A stretch of 64,000 nucleotides of DNA from Clostridium sp. SY8519 (lineage in GTDB: Bacteria > Bacillota > Clostridia > Lachnospirales > Lachnospiraceae). The translations under genes and the position numbers were made by a program. Below, one piece after another: positions 44,912 through 56,383 of this stretch. The DNA lies in assembly GCF_000270305.1 (NCBI RefSeq), contig NC_015737.1, positions 1,302,501-1,366,500 of the forward strand. Direction: 5' to 3'. The stretch's first letter is position 1. The number at the start of each line of letters is the position of its first letter. The notes under the pieces were generated by a model. The model was not told the origin of the DNA, made no database searches, and saw nothing but the letters and a program-made list of their open reading frames with translations.

Positions 44912-47900
44912 ATGAAAAACAAAATGAAACGAACATTGGGTGCTCTTCTTGCTTTTGTTATGATCTTTGGCATGCTGACACAGAATGTCGCTGCAGCCGG
45001 ACCAGAAATGGGGGGGGACAGAGACTGCAGAAACTTCCTTGGAGCAAACTGATACGCCTTCATCATTTAAGAAAACGACGCAAGACGAAACTACTCAGGA
45101 AGAAGCGACGGAGAAGACATCCACACCAAGCGTAGATGCTGACACAGATGCTGCGAAAAAAAACGAAGAAGTAGAAAGCACAAAAGATAGCAGTACAGAG
45201 AACCAGACACGTGGCGCGCCATCCGAAGAAGAAACAACTTCCAAGGAAAGTGCTAATGATAAGAGCAAAGAAACGTCCCAGAGCGTGTCAGAGAGTGACG
45301 CGAAAACGGCTCTTCGCGCTGAAAAAAAGTCAACAGCACTAACAAGCAGTGATCTGTCAAAGTTCCTGACGGATGTTAAAACAAATCTTACACCGGGTGA
45401 AGATGGCACCTATACCGTAGAAAAAGGGAAAACGTTCAGCTTGGATCTGACTTTTCAGGAAGTGGAAAGTCTGCAGATGAATGATACCGAATCCCTGACC
45501 TATACGATTCCGGAGGGGATCACACTGAATGGAACCAGTGGGACTTTCGACATTCAGATCAGCGACGAACAGGGAGACGGGACAGTTAAGGGTAACACCT
45601 ACCGTATAAATGACGGTGTTTTGACTGTAAATTTCAATCAGAACGATCCTAATTTCTCGCGTCTCCAGTCGGAAGCAAATGTTGGATTTTCTCTCAATTT
45701 TAATGCAGAACTGAACGGCAATGCGTCTGACGTGAAATTTATCGATAGTGTCACACTTCACCTTGATGATAAAAAACCAGAGTCAAATGTGACTGTCACA
45801 AAGGACGGAAAATATGATGCCAAGTCCGGAGTGATTACCTATCAGATTGTAGTCACTTCATCTGGTGAAAACACAAATGTGACAGTGGAGGATACGATCA
45901 GTGGTACTGCCCTTATTTACCAGAAAGATGTTTCTGGCAGTTCCAGTAAGTCCGGGGCTTTGAATATTTCAGCTTCAAATACAGAAAATGGGTATACGTA
46001 TGTCATTCCATCCATGTCCGATGGGGAGAAGGTAACCCTGACTTATACTGCTAAAGTGAATTATGATAAGCTGAGCGGTGAGGGACGAGGGACCAAAGAT
46101 GAGACAAACAATACAGTAAAGGTGACTAGCACGGAAGATCCGGATGGAGATGAAAAAAACAAAGATTTCACAAACCAGATCCAGTATCGGACATTAAGCA
46201 AAGTGGCAGGAGATACAAAAACAGATGCCAGCGGTAATACGGTTGTCCCGTGGACGGTCACCGCAAACAATAACCAGCAGATTTCTCTTGCTGGGCAAAG
46301 CATTACGGATACTATTGATAAGGATTCTCAGACGATCATGCATTACAGTGGTAAGGGAATCAAGATTATTGTGACAAAGGAAGATGGAACAAAAGAAGAA
46401 CGAGAGGTATCTTGGGCTGACCTGACGACAGAGACAGATAGCCAGGGAATGATCTCCTGGCGCTATCAGGTTCCGTCCTCGGATGGAAAATACAGTTACC
46501 AGATTAGTTATGAAACAACCGTAGATACAAGTAGCCTGATCACAAATACGTCCATCAAGAATTTGGTCACGGATGGAAAGATTAGCACTAGTGGCTCAAA
46601 AGATATCGGGATTGGAGAAGGCGAACAGTTCAATGTTAAGAAAGAAGTAACTGAAAGCAATTCACAAACGGTTTCCTGGAAAGTGACCGTCCATGTCCCT
46701 AAGAGCGGATTGAACAGCCTGACAGTAACAGATACGCTTCCGCATCAATGGATCGATGGAAAAACTTACTTGGATACTCTGGTAGATGGGTCTGTCCATG
46801 TGAAAGGACTTACGGGAACAGAAAGCTACCAAGAAGAGAGTATGGAAAAAGAGGGGTTAAACTACCTCGTTCTCACCTTCTATCAGGATAATGCCAAAAC
46901 AAAGAGCGGCCTTTCTTCTTCGGATTCTGCAAGGGATCTCGTAATTACCTTTCAGACGAACAATAATCCGGAATGGATGGAGAAGTACGAAAAGGATAGA
47001 GTTGATTATTATAAAAACCACACCAATAATGTGACAGCAACAGCAAATAAGATCGACAAATCCGATTCGGCAACCGCAACACCTGCGCATGAAAGTATAA
47101 AGAAGTCGTTGACTAAGAAGGAGACGGTACAGATTGATGGGGTTTCCTATCCAGTATACAGTTACAAGCTGGTTCTGGAAAATGTAACAACAGATACGAT
47201 CGACATTTCCGATGAATTCAATACAGAGTATCTGAAATACTATGAAGACAGGGGAATTGTATTAAAGGGCGGAGATATTTACGGACAATATTATAGCGAT
47301 GGAGGCTCAGCAACGATCAGCAGCACCAAGAACGGAATGAACATCCATGTTTCGGCGTTTCCGAAAGGCAATAATTCTTTTTATTCCGTGTATTCGTTGG
47401 AGTATTCGCTGATTGTGAAAGATGCGGAAGCGCTGAAAGCGTTGGAGAAGGCTAGTATTGACAGCACAGACGGTGTGAAATTAAAGAATATAGCTACCTG
47501 GGGTGCAAATCATTCTGAGGAAGTGACCGTTGACTATAAGTATGATGCCCTGGATAAGGAACTGGTAACAGCGCCGTCAAAGGACAATAATTATCGGGCG
47601 ACCTATCAGATTACCATCAATCAGGATGCGGAGGATCTGCTCGCAGGCGCTGATGAATTGACGCTGACAGACAAGCTGTCCGACAATCTCCGATTGATTG
47701 AGGATTCAGTGGTTATCCATCCGGAAAACAATACTACATATACATACAAGGATCATACTCTTACAGTTAAAATTCCGGATGCGACAAAAACAGTGATCAC
47801 TTATGATGCTTATGTGACCGGAAAAGGGAACCAGACTTATACCAATACGGCTACACTGGAAGGTTATACCGATCATGTAGAACAGTCGGTAACCGTGGAA

Positions 47901-50699
47901 TCGTCGGGAAGTGGATCAGGAAGTAATCCATATATTGATATTCATAAGGTGAGCGCAGAAGACCACAAAAAATCGCTTGCAGGCGCAACTTATCAGCTCT
48001 ACCGTTATGATTCTGATGGAAACAAGTCCCCTGTAGTGGATAATAACGGGGAAAACGTAACGTTCACGACCGATGATGAAGGCAAGGCACGAATAATTGG
48101 AAATCAAAATACTCTTGGATGGGTTCTTTGGAAAGACAGCCGCTATGCCCTTGTGGAAATAAAAGCGCCTGAAGGCTATAAACTGAGTGAAGATTCTGTT
48201 GACTTTACCATCTCCGACAATCTTAGTACAGAAGATGAGACAACCTACTATACTGGCAGTACTATTACTGTGACCGATAAAGTGCAGACGACTGATATCA
48301 GCGGCAGCAAGACCTGGGAAGACAACAACAACCAGGATGGCGCTAGACCGGACAGCATCACCATCCGCCTGCTGGCAAATGGTGAAGAAGTAACCAGCAA
48401 GGAAGTCACCGCCGACGACAAGTGGGCATGGAACTTCAAGGATCTTCCAAAGTATGAGAACGGTGAGAAGATCACCTACACCATCACCGAGGATGCCGTT
48501 AAAGGATACTCCGCTGAGGTTAGTGGCTATGATGTGACCAACACCCATACACCGGGCAAGACCAGCGTTGCGGTCACCAAGGCATGGAGCGACAGCAATG
48601 ATCAGGACGGCAAGCGGCCAGACAGTGTCACCGTTCATCTTCTGGCAGACGGCGAGGATACGGGTAAGACCGTCGAGCTGAACGGGGCCAACAACTGGTC
48701 TGGCACCTTCACGGATCTGGACGCAAAGAAGGCTGGCAAGTCGATTGTCTATACGGTCGAAGAGGCAGAGGTCGCTGGTTATACTGCTGTGATCACAGGC
48801 GATGCGACGACAGGCTTCACAGTTACGAACACGCATGAGACCGAAACGACAAGCATCAGCGGTGCTAAGACCTGGTCTGATAACGACAACCAGGATGGTA
48901 CCAGACCGAACAGCATCACCATCCACTTGTTGGCAAACGGAAAAGAAGTAAGGAGCAAGGAAGTCACCGCCGACGACAAGTGGGCATGGAACTTCGAGGG
49001 CCTTCCGAAGTATGAGAACGGCGAAGAGATCACCTACACCATCACCGAGGATGCCGTTGAAGGATACTCCGCTGAGGTCAGTGGCTATGATGTGACCAAC
49101 ACCCATACACCGGGCAAGACCAGCGTTGCGGTCACCAAGGCATGGGATGACAACAACAACCAGGACGGCAAGCGTCCTATCAATGTCACGGTTCGTCTTT
49201 TGGCAGACGGAGAGGATACGGGCAAGATTGTTGAGTTGAACGAAGCCAACAACTGGTCCGATACCTTCACGGATCTGGACGAGAAGAAGGCAGGTAAAGC
49301 GATTGCCTACACGGTTGAAGAAACTGAGGTTGCAGGATATACGACGACAATCACTGGTGATATCAAGACCGGTTTTACTGTCACCAATACGCATGAGACC
49401 GAAACGACGAGTATCAGCGGTGCGAAGACCTGGGATGACAACAATAACCAGGACGGGGCAAGACCGGAACGTATTACGATCAGACTTCTGGCAAATGGAA
49501 CAGAGGTTGATCATAAGGATGTGACAGCAAAAGATGGGTGGAAATATAAATTCACAGATCTCGCAAAATATGAGAATGGTAAGGAAATTTCCTATATGAT
49601 CACAGAAGACGCAGTAGTGGATTACACAACGACAGTTAATGGCAATAATGTAACAAATACCCATATACCTGGGAAAACTACAATCCATGTATCAAAATCC
49701 TGGAATGATAACAATAATCAGGATGGAAAACGTCCGAAAAATGTTACCATTCATCTGCTTGCAGATGGAAAAGATACTGGAAAGATATTAACTCTTACGG
49801 AATCTGATCAGTGGGTGGGCAGCTTTTCTGATTTGGATGTGTATTCAAACGGTGAAAAAATCGTATATACCGTTTCTGAGGATGCTGTGTCTGATTACGA
49901 GATATCTATCACTGGAGATGCAAAAAAAGGATTTATCGTAACTAATACACATAAAACAGAAACAGTAAAAGTAAACGGTTCTAAGACGTGGAAGGACAAC
50001 AATAATCAGGATGGCAAGCGCCCCGCTTCTATCACGGTTCAGCTAATGCAGACAACCAAGAATGGCACGACGACGGTTGCCTCAAAGAAGGTTACTGCCG
50101 ACAGTAACGGGAATTGGAAGTATAGTTTTGAAAACTTACCAAAGTATGAGAAAGGGGAACTTATTACATATAGCATTGGTGAAGAAGCTGTAGAAGATTA
50201 CACACTTACCGTTAAGGGGTATGATCTTATTAACAGCTATACACCGGATAAAACCAGTATATATGTAGCAAAAGTATGGAATGATGAACAAAATAAGGAT
50301 AAGATTCGTCCAAAGAGCATCATTGTTCATTTGCTTGCTGATGGAAAAGATACTGGAAAAACTGTTATGCTGAATGCAGATAATGGTTGGAATACAAGTT
50401 GTAAAGATCTTGCGGCATATTCGGAAGGAAAAATGATTCATTATACAGTTTCAGAGGAATCTGTAGCCGGATATACCACAGAGATCACAGGAGACAGTAA
50501 AAAGGGATTTGTAATTACGAATACACACACACTTATAGATACGAAAAAACCAACAAACACTCCAACGAAACAGACCACTACAACTTCTCCAAAGACAGGG
50601 GATAGCAGTAATATTATTTTATACGGCACACTCTTAATGTCAGCGATTGTAGCACTTCTGATCCTGTTGTCAGTAAACAGAAAGAAAAAATCAAATTAA
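44912..50699 (+). CDS. LPXTG-like cell-wall-anchored Cna-B repeat adhesin, signal peptide out of frame at a G8 tract
   Basis: The signal peptide (ATG 44,912, MKNKMKRTLGALLAFVMIFG to AGPEMGG) stops shortly after eight G at 45,010-45,017. Removing one G gives a 1,928-residue protein continuing GGTETAETSLEQTDT. Domains: Ser/Thr/Glu-rich N-terminus, adhesin-like beta domains (residues about 120-980), a SpaA-type domain (47,935-48,270), eight Cna-B repeats from 48,290 each with a WxDxNNQDGxRP-type start, then a sorting signal SPKTGD (50,586), membrane helix and KKKSN tail. A shorter start at 44,985 (ATG) lacks a signal. Likely phase-variable surface adhesin; see findings. Confidence 0.85.
48290..50500 (+). 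repeat. Eight Cna-B domain repeats
   Basis: Eight units of about 88-93 codons alternate between two types (SKTW.. and VTKAW..). The pair at 48,411 recurs at 48,969 with a 558-base spacing and almost identical DNA, which favours slippage or recombination. Each starts with a conserved Lys and carries an acidic residue in its TITED/TVEEAE strand, as expected for intramolecular isopeptide bonds. Confidence 0.88.
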
Positions 50700-50778
50700 G
50701 TAAGCAGCATAACCGATGTAGAATAACAAAATACGGCGGAGGCTGGCTCTGTCAGAGCTGACCTCTGCCATTGTTATT

Positions 50779-51110
50779 GTGCGCCTGGCGGCGCGCGTTT
50801 CTAACGAGTGCAAGTTCCGAATCCGCCCGGTAGTGGGAAGGATATAGCCGAAGGTAAGGGTGTCCATCGCGAGATGGGATCTGAAGGAAGCCGGATGTGG
50901 GAACAGACTTAACCACGGGCAAACCTCTGGCCTGATGAAGAGAAACCACATATAAGGTCACGCATGAGGATAAGACTGAAATACAAGCCAAAGTCCAATA
51001 ACTACACAGAATTATGCGGGATAGATGTGGCAGGTAGATGGAGGGAAAGAAACGTGTGGTACCCACCCCCCAGGGAAGTCTACACGGAACGATAGTGTCA
51101 AGGGTTTTTT
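50779..51110 (+). ncRNA. Group II intron 5' fragment
   Basis: Begins with GTGCGCC and carries the domain I sequence of clostridial group II introns: AGGATATAGCCGAAGG, GGGTGTCCATCGCGAGATGG, GATCTGAAGGAAGCCGGA, CAAACCTCTGGCCTGA and CACATATAAGGT. No reverse transcriptase gene and no domain V/VI follow, so it is truncated. The broken end lies in a C-rich stretch near 51,170 before an IS256 element. Confidence 0.8.
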
Positions 51111-51206
51111 GAGCCCTGTGGAGTACAGGCGATCTCTTGGATTGGTTGCCTAGGCTGTCCAAGAAAACGTCCGCACCCCCCGCCCACCAATTTCCCTGTA
51201 AGTGTC

Positions 51207-52717
51207 GAGCCTATGAAATAATCTCTGTAAAAATGAATACTTAATCGTATTATCCAGGTCTTCTATGATAAAATCAAATTTATAGGAGGCCTTTGATTAT
51301 GGCAAACAAAAAGCGAAATGTCTACAAACCGAAACCCATGACAGAAAACAAAAGAAATATCATCCAGGGACTGTTTGAAGAGTACGATATCGAAACAGCG
51401 GATGATATTCAGGACGCCCTGAAAGATCTGCTGTCCGGAACGATCCAGGAAATGCTGGAAGCTGAAATGGACAACCACCTTGGCTACGAAAAGTATGAGC
51501 GTTCTTCCGAACCAAATGATCGAAACGGAACAAAGTCCAAAGGCGTCCGCAGTAAATATGGTGAGTTTGAGGTAGATGTCCCACAGGACCGGCAAAGCAC
51601 CTTTTCCCCTAAAGTCCTTCCGAAACGTAAAAAAGATATTTCGTCAATCGATGAAAAAATCATATCCATGTACGCAAAGGGAATGTCCACACGTCAGATT
51701 TCGGATACGATCGAAGACATTTATGGCTTCGAGGTGAGTGAAGGCATGGTCTCTGATATTACCGACAAGTTGCTGCCCAAAATTGAAGAATGGCAGAACC
51801 GGCCGCTCTCCGCAGTATATCCGATCGTTTTTATTGATGCGGTTCATTTTTCTGTTCGTGATGACGGCGTGATACGAAAACTTGCTGCCTATGTTGTCTT
51901 GGGAATCAATGATGAAGGCAAAAAAGAAATCCTAACGATTGTGATTGGCGAAAATGAAAGCAGCAAATACTGGCTGAGTGTATTAAATAGCTTAAAAAAC
52001 CGTGGGATACAGGATATCTTGATCCTTTGTTCCGATGGTCTGACGGGAATTAAGGATGCCATCAGCACTGCCTTTCCTCAAACAGAACAGCAGCGCTGTA
52101 TTGTCCATATGGTGCGTAATACGTTGAAATATGTCGCGAACAAGGACATGAAAGCATTTGCCAAGGACCTAAAGACGATTTATACAGCTGCGGATGAAAA
52201 GGCCGCGCTGGAGCAGGTTGACCGCGTAACAGAAAAATGGTCCGGTCAGTATCCCCATGCCATGAACCGCTGGCATGAAAACTGGGATGCGATTTCGCCT
52301 ATTTTTAAATTTTCGAAAGACGTGCGGATGGCTTTCTATACGACAAATGCGATCGAATCCTTAAATTCGTCGTTCCGCCGACTGAACCGGCAGCGCAGCG
52401 TTTTCCCGAGTTCCCAAGCCTTGCTAAAAGCTTTATATTTATCATCCTTCGAAATATGCAAAAAATGGACGATGCCGATCCGGAACTGGGGCAGAGTCCG
52501 CGGAGAATTATCGATCATGTATCCGGAACGGATGCCTGAATAACAAAAATCCGTTGGCAGGTAAAGGTTGAAATGCACGCCTGACGGAGTCGGGTGCCCT
52601 TGACATGCCTGTGGATTTCTGTTAGATAGTAACCAAGGGCTGAACAGCAGGTTCTGCCGTCCAGCCCTCAATAATTATCATAGAAAATCTTATTTACAGA
52701 GAATTATTCACACGCCC
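51207..52717 (+). mobile_element. IS256-family element with 8-bp target duplication
   Basis: The 25-base ends GAGCCTATGAAATAATCTCT (51,207) and the reverse complement of 52,693-52,717 match at 19 of 25 positions. TAAGTGTC flanks the element on both sides (51,199-51,206 and 52,718-52,725), an 8-bp target duplication typical of IS256. Confidence 0.88.
51299..52543 (+). CDS. IS256-family transposase
   Basis: 414 residues. HLGYEKYERSSEPNDRNGTK, VFIDAVHFSVRDDG (first catalytic Asp region), CSDGLTGIKDAI and FYTTNAIESLNSSFRRL mark an IS256 mutator-type transposase. AGGAGG lies 9 bases before the ATG at 51,299. Intact and within terminal repeats. Confidence 0.92.
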   Translation: MANKKRNVYKPKPMTENKRNIIQGLFEEYDIETADDIQDALKDLLSGTIQEMLEAEMDNHLGYEKYERSSEPNDRNGTKSKGVRSKYGEFEVDVPQDRQSTFSPKVLPKRKKDISSIDEKIISMYAKGMSTRQISDTIEDIYGFEVSEGMVSDITDKLLPKIEEWQNRPLSAVYPIVFIDAVHFSVRDDGVIRKLAAYVVLGINDEGKKEILTIVIGENESSKYWLSVLNSLKNRGIQDILILCSDGLTGIKDAISTAFPQTEQQRCIVHMVRNTLKYVANKDMKAFAKDLKTIYTAADEKAALEQVDRVTEKWSGQYPHAMNRWHENWDAISPIFKFSKDVRMAFYTTNAIESLNSSFRRLNRQRSVFPSSQALLKALYLSSFEICKKWTMPIRNWGRVRGELSIMYPERMPE

Positions 52718-52728
52718 TAAGTGTCCGC

Positions 52729-53060
52729 CCCCCCGGCTCCGTTTTATATTTGTATGTTCTATGCCATACTTAATTGCTACAATTATCATTGCCGTCCCCA
52801 TCAGTAATCCCGGTAGAATTCCACCCATAACATACTTCCCGCTGACGCATTTGTTACAGACGCATACGAGATCATTACTGCAGACGGAGATATGGTACAG
52901 CCCAATACGCCGGCGACTGCCATAGTACCAAGCGAAAATTTTGTATCATAATCTGCCTCAATCATAGATGAAACCATAATGCTTCCGACTGCCGTACAAG
53001 TTGCCGTCGGAGAACCAGATAATGCGCCAAACAGCATACACGCAAATATGGTACAACACC
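52729..53060 (-). pseudogene. TRAP-type large permease (DctM) fragment, frameshifted
   Basis: LFGALSGSPTATCTAVGSIM and AVAGVLGCTISPSAVMISYA match the DctM membrane permease. The frame ends at a stop after SMLWVEFYRDY, but the expected sequence continues in another frame (GGILPGLLMGTAMIIVAIKY). Both ends are missing. A relic of a C4-dicarboxylate-type transporter. Confidence 0.75.
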
Positions 53061-53334
53061 TAAACCGCCCGAAAGTTATCCAAGAACTGCATCACAATAA
53101 AGTGTCCGTCTGGTCGGATAACCAAGAACTAGGATGGTAGTGGTTACCGATCCACACTAATGATCGACTTTTAAAGCGGCATTAATTTTTGTCTTGCGAA
53201 CACATGCTGGTTTAGCTCCTTTCGGAACCCTTAAGGAGTCCAACTTTTTGGTATGACTAGCATACGTTGAAGTTACAATAAACCACCGCACATGCGAAAA
53301 CATCCTGTTTTTTTGTTGCTGCAGCCTCACTGCC
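53041..53334. other. Gap without a recognised gene
   Basis: About 290 bases. A 65-residue minus-strand frame (53,157-53,354) overlaps the next gene and has no recognisable domain or ribosome site; it may be a remnant. Confidence 0.3.
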
Positions 53335-54192
53335 TCAGCTCCAGCGCAAAACAAGATTATTCCGATATAGCTGCTGGCCGTATTTGTTTTTAATCGTCAG
53401 TGTCAGATCGTAATAGTTTCTAAGGCTGTAATCGACATAAAATGTCGTTCTTATTGAGTTATAAGCCCCATACATTTTGCGTTTATATGTCTTTCCGCCG
53501 GCCTTCAGATATACCGTATCCCCTGCGGTAATATGATACAAATTGACCGGAATATAATTCTTACAGCTCCAAAGCGTATCATAAGATGCATATGTGTTGC
53601 TGTATATTTTTTTCGTATAGTTCAGTTTCATTCCTTTGTAACTATAAGTAACCGTATATTTCGTCCCCACGCGATAATTCTTTTTTAGTTTAATAACGGT
53701 CATACCCTTCTTTCCAATTTTTCTTGATTTATAGGAGTGCTTTCCGATTTTAAGTTTTACACGGGCCCCTGGTTTGGAACCAATGGTTACTGTCCGATCT
53801 GCATACGCAGAGTAAGCGTATGAATGAAATTCGAAATTTGCTTTTTTCCAGCTGGACGAAACTTTTACTTTTACTGTTCCGGTCTTTCCGCTTGTGCTGG
53901 TTACTTTTACTGCAGCTGTACCAGATTTTGTACCGGGCTTTATTTCTACATATCCTGATTTCGTTGCCACCTTTGCAACAGCTTTGTTCGATGATACTGC
54001 CTTTGTAATCTTCTCAGAGCTGTCCTTTGGAAAAATAGATGCTGTATCATAGGAATGCTTCTTATCAAATGTTACCGACGTTTTATACAGTTCCAATTTA
54101 CTGCTGGTGGCCCCTTCTGCATAGACTGTAATTGGGGTTAGTAGTGTAACCGAAAGAACTGCTGTCATAGCGTATCCTGTAATCTTGTTCAT
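53335..54192 (-). CDS. Secreted protein with bacterial Ig-like region
   Basis: 285 residues. Signal peptide MNKITGYAMTAVLSVTLLTP ending near AEG, then a BIG2-like stretch (SSNKAVAKVATKSGYVEIKP, GTAAVKVTSTSG) and a Lys/Tyr-rich C-terminal half of unknown fold. No anchor motif, so probably released or cell-wall associated. GGGAGG 8 bases before ATG 54,192. A promoter with TATAAT at 54,284-54,279 (minus strand) lies in the flanking 119-bp repeat of the IS1634-type element. Confidence 0.7.
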   Translation of the reverse strand: MNKITGYAMTAVLSVTLLTPITVYAEGATSSKLELYKTSVTFDKKHSYDTASIFPKDSSEKITKAVSSNKAVAKVATKSGYVEIKPGTKSGTAAVKVTSTSGKTGTVKVKVSSSWKKANFEFHSYAYSAYADRTVTIGSKPGARVKLKIGKHSYKSRKIGKKGMTVIKLKKNYRVGTKYTVTYSYKGMKLNYTKKIYSNTYASYDTLWSCKNYIPVNLYHITAGDTVYLKAGGKTYKRKMYGAYNSIRTTFYVDYSLRNYYDLTLTIKNKYGQQLYRNNLVLRWS

Positions 54193-54278
54193 ATGCGTCC
54201 TCCCTAATTTTGATTTCTCTTTCTCCTCATTTTTTTGTTCCTGTACCACAATAATCGGGTTTTTTGTTTTATAGTTAA

Positions 54279-54397
54279 ATTATATCACAAGATAAACGAA
54301 ACTTGTAATACAAAAGAAACAATTATATTCAGATTGTAGCACAAAAGACCTGAATGCAACTGGAAATAAGTCAATTCCAAATTTGTGTGTAAATTGC
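54279..54397. repeat. 119-bp direct repeat, left copy (IS1634-type target duplication)
   Basis: Identical at 118 of 119 positions to 56,384-56,502 (difference at 54,340 C / 56,445 T). Ends exactly at the start of the element. Contains the candidate promoter of the secreted-protein gene. Confidence 0.92.
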
Positions 54398-56383
54398 GGG
54401 TCTTTGACACTTCATTTTCTCTTTGTCTATCGCAAATCCCTTATTTAAGCCATCTAGGCTTTCTTTTTGTCAAATTTTATACGTGCTATTTTGTGCTATT
54501 TATGGTATCATGTACTTAGTAGTGAGGAGGGCTTGCTTATGTACATTTCCATTACCGGTTCTGCCAACAATAAAAACATCTATATCGTTCAATCCTACCG
54601 TAAAGACAACGGGAAAACATCTTCCCGCATTTACCGGAAGCTGGGCAAATACAATGAACTGTTAAAAAACTTTGACGGCGATAAGGATGCACTGCTTGCA
54701 TGGGCAAAGGCGGAGGCACAAAAAGATACAGAAAACTTTTCGAAAAAGAGTTCCATGGTCTCTGTCTCCCTTTCCCAGACAGCGTATATCCCCAAAGGGG
54801 AAGAACGGTCCTTAAATTGCGGATACCTCTTTCTTCAAAAGATATGTTCTGAGCTCCGTATTGATAACATCTGCCGCCAGATACGCTCCCACCATAAGTT
54901 CGATTATGACTTCCACGCAATCCTGACGGACCTGATTTATGCCCGCATTCTCTCCTCCTCCAGTAAGCTGAGCAGTTATACGTTCTGTCAGGGGCTGCTT
55001 GAAGCGCCGAAATATTCGCTGCAGAACATTTACCGTGCGCTTTCGGTGATGTCTGATGAATCATCGTTCATCCAGGAGGAACTGTATCGGAACTCAAACT
55101 TTGTGCATGCCAGGAACCATCGGGTCCTGTATTATGACTGTACGAATTACTACTTTGAAATCGAAGACGAAGATGACTTCCGAAAGTATGGAAAGAGCAA
55201 AGAGAACCGGCCGAACCCGCTTGTGACCATGGGGCTGTTTATGGATGCTGACGGCATCCCGCTTGCCTTCGATGTTTTTCCGGGGAACCAGAACGAGCAA
55301 ACCACCCTGCGGCCTCTTGAGACCAAAATCATCCGGGATTTTGACTGCAGTGAATTCATCTTCTGCTCGGATTCTGGTTTGGGCAGCAAAAACAACCGGC
55401 GCTTCAACAGCTTTGGGAACAGGGCCTATGTCATTACGCAATCATTAAAGAAACTGCGGGCAGATGATAAAGCGGATGCGTTATCCCCCAAAAACTTCAG
55501 GCGTATGGGATCCGATCAATTCATTGATATCAGCGAACTGGATGAAACCAACGAAGAGATTTTTCATTCTGTTTTTTATAAAATCATACCTGTCGTAACC
55601 GGTGGAATGGAGGAAACGATTATCGTTACCTATTCGCCAAAATACAGGGCCTATCAGGCAGCCGTACGGCAGAAGCAAATCGACCGCGCAAAAAAACTGA
55701 TTGACCATCCTGCAAAAATCAGAAAAGGCAAAAATCAGAATGATCCGGCTAGATTCATCAAGAAAACTTCTGTCACGGAAGATGGCGAACTGGCCCCAAA
55801 CACGGTATATGGTCTTGATACCGCACGGATGGATGAAGAAGCGAAATACGATGGTTTTTATGCGGTGGTTACAAACATCGAAGACGATGTTGCCGGCATC
55901 ATAAAAATCAATCAGCAGCGTTGGGAAATCGAAGAAAGTTTCCGGATCATGAAAACTGATTTTGACGCAAGGCCCGTCTATGTAAGGCGCGAAGACCGGA
56001 TCCGGGCACACTTTTTAATCTGCTATATCAGCCTTCTGGTTTACAGGCTTTTAGAGAAAAAGTTGAATGAAGCTTATACCTGTGAAGAAATACTGGCCAC
56101 TTTGAGGAGCATGCGTATGACGCTGCTGTCTAAAAACAGCGGCTACACCCCAGCTTATAAAAGAACGGATCTGACCGATGCCCTGCATGAGCAGTTTGGG
56201 TTTCACACGGATTATGAATTTATCTCGAAATCATCCATGAGAAGCATCATAAAAGAAACAAAGGCCACCAAGCCCCTAAGGACGAAAAAATAGTACATAT
56301 CGCAGCAATATACAAACGGCCGCAACCCTCGTGTTTCGTAGGGCTGTGGCCGTTTCATCCTGAAATAAAGTGTCAAAGACGGG
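54398..56383 (+). mobile_element. IS1634-type element with long target duplications
   Basis: Terminal repeats share GTCTTTGACACTT (left at about 54,400, right as AAGTGTCAAAGAC ending about 56,380). It is flanked by 119-bp direct repeats, far longer than usual target duplications but like the long, variable duplications described for IS1634. Confidence 0.88.
54539..56293 (+). CDS. IS1634-family (DDE) transposase
   Basis: 584 residues. YYDCTNYYFEIEDEDDFRKY, PLAFDVFPGNQNEQTTLRPL, FCSDSGLGSKNNRRF, and IEESFRIMKTDFDARPVYVR (with the catalytic Glu) are typical of the IS4-related IS1634 group. GAGGAGG 8 bases before ATG 54,539. Apparently intact. Confidence 0.92.
   Translation: MYISITGSANNKNIYIVQSYRKDNGKTSSRIYRKLGKYNELLKNFDGDKDALLAWAKAEAQKDTENFSKKSSMVSVSLSQTAYIPKGEERSLNCGYLFLQKICSELRIDNICRQIRSHHKFDYDFHAILTDLIYARILSSSSKLSSYTFCQGLLEAPKYSLQNIYRALSVMSDESSFIQEELYRNSNFVHARNHRVLYYDCTNYYFEIEDEDDFRKYGKSKENRPNPLVTMGLFMDADGIPLAFDVFPGNQNEQTTLRPLETKIIRDFDCSEFIFCSDSGLGSKNNRRFNSFGNRAYVITQSLKKLRADDKADALSPKNFRRMGSDQFIDISELDETNEEIFHSVFYKIIPVVTGGMEETIIVTYSPKYRAYQAAVRQKQIDRAKKLIDHPAKIRKGKNQNDPARFIKKTSVTEDGELAPNTVYGLDTARMDEEAKYDGFYAVVTNIEDDVAGIIKINQQRWEIEESFRIMKTDFDARPVYVRREDRIRAHFLICYISLLVYRLLEKKLNEAYTCEEILATLRSMRMTLLSKNSGYTPAYKRTDLTDALHEQFGFHTDYEFISKSSMRSIIKETKATKPLRTKK

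Noticed and set aside
47916..49688. Minus-strand 590-codon frame opposite the Cna-B repeats
   Set aside because: Its repeats are only the complement of the adhesin repeats; no start signal or domain.
53157..53354. Small minus-strand frame after the DctM relic
   Set aside because: No ribosome site, overlaps the secreted-protein gene and has no recognisable domain.
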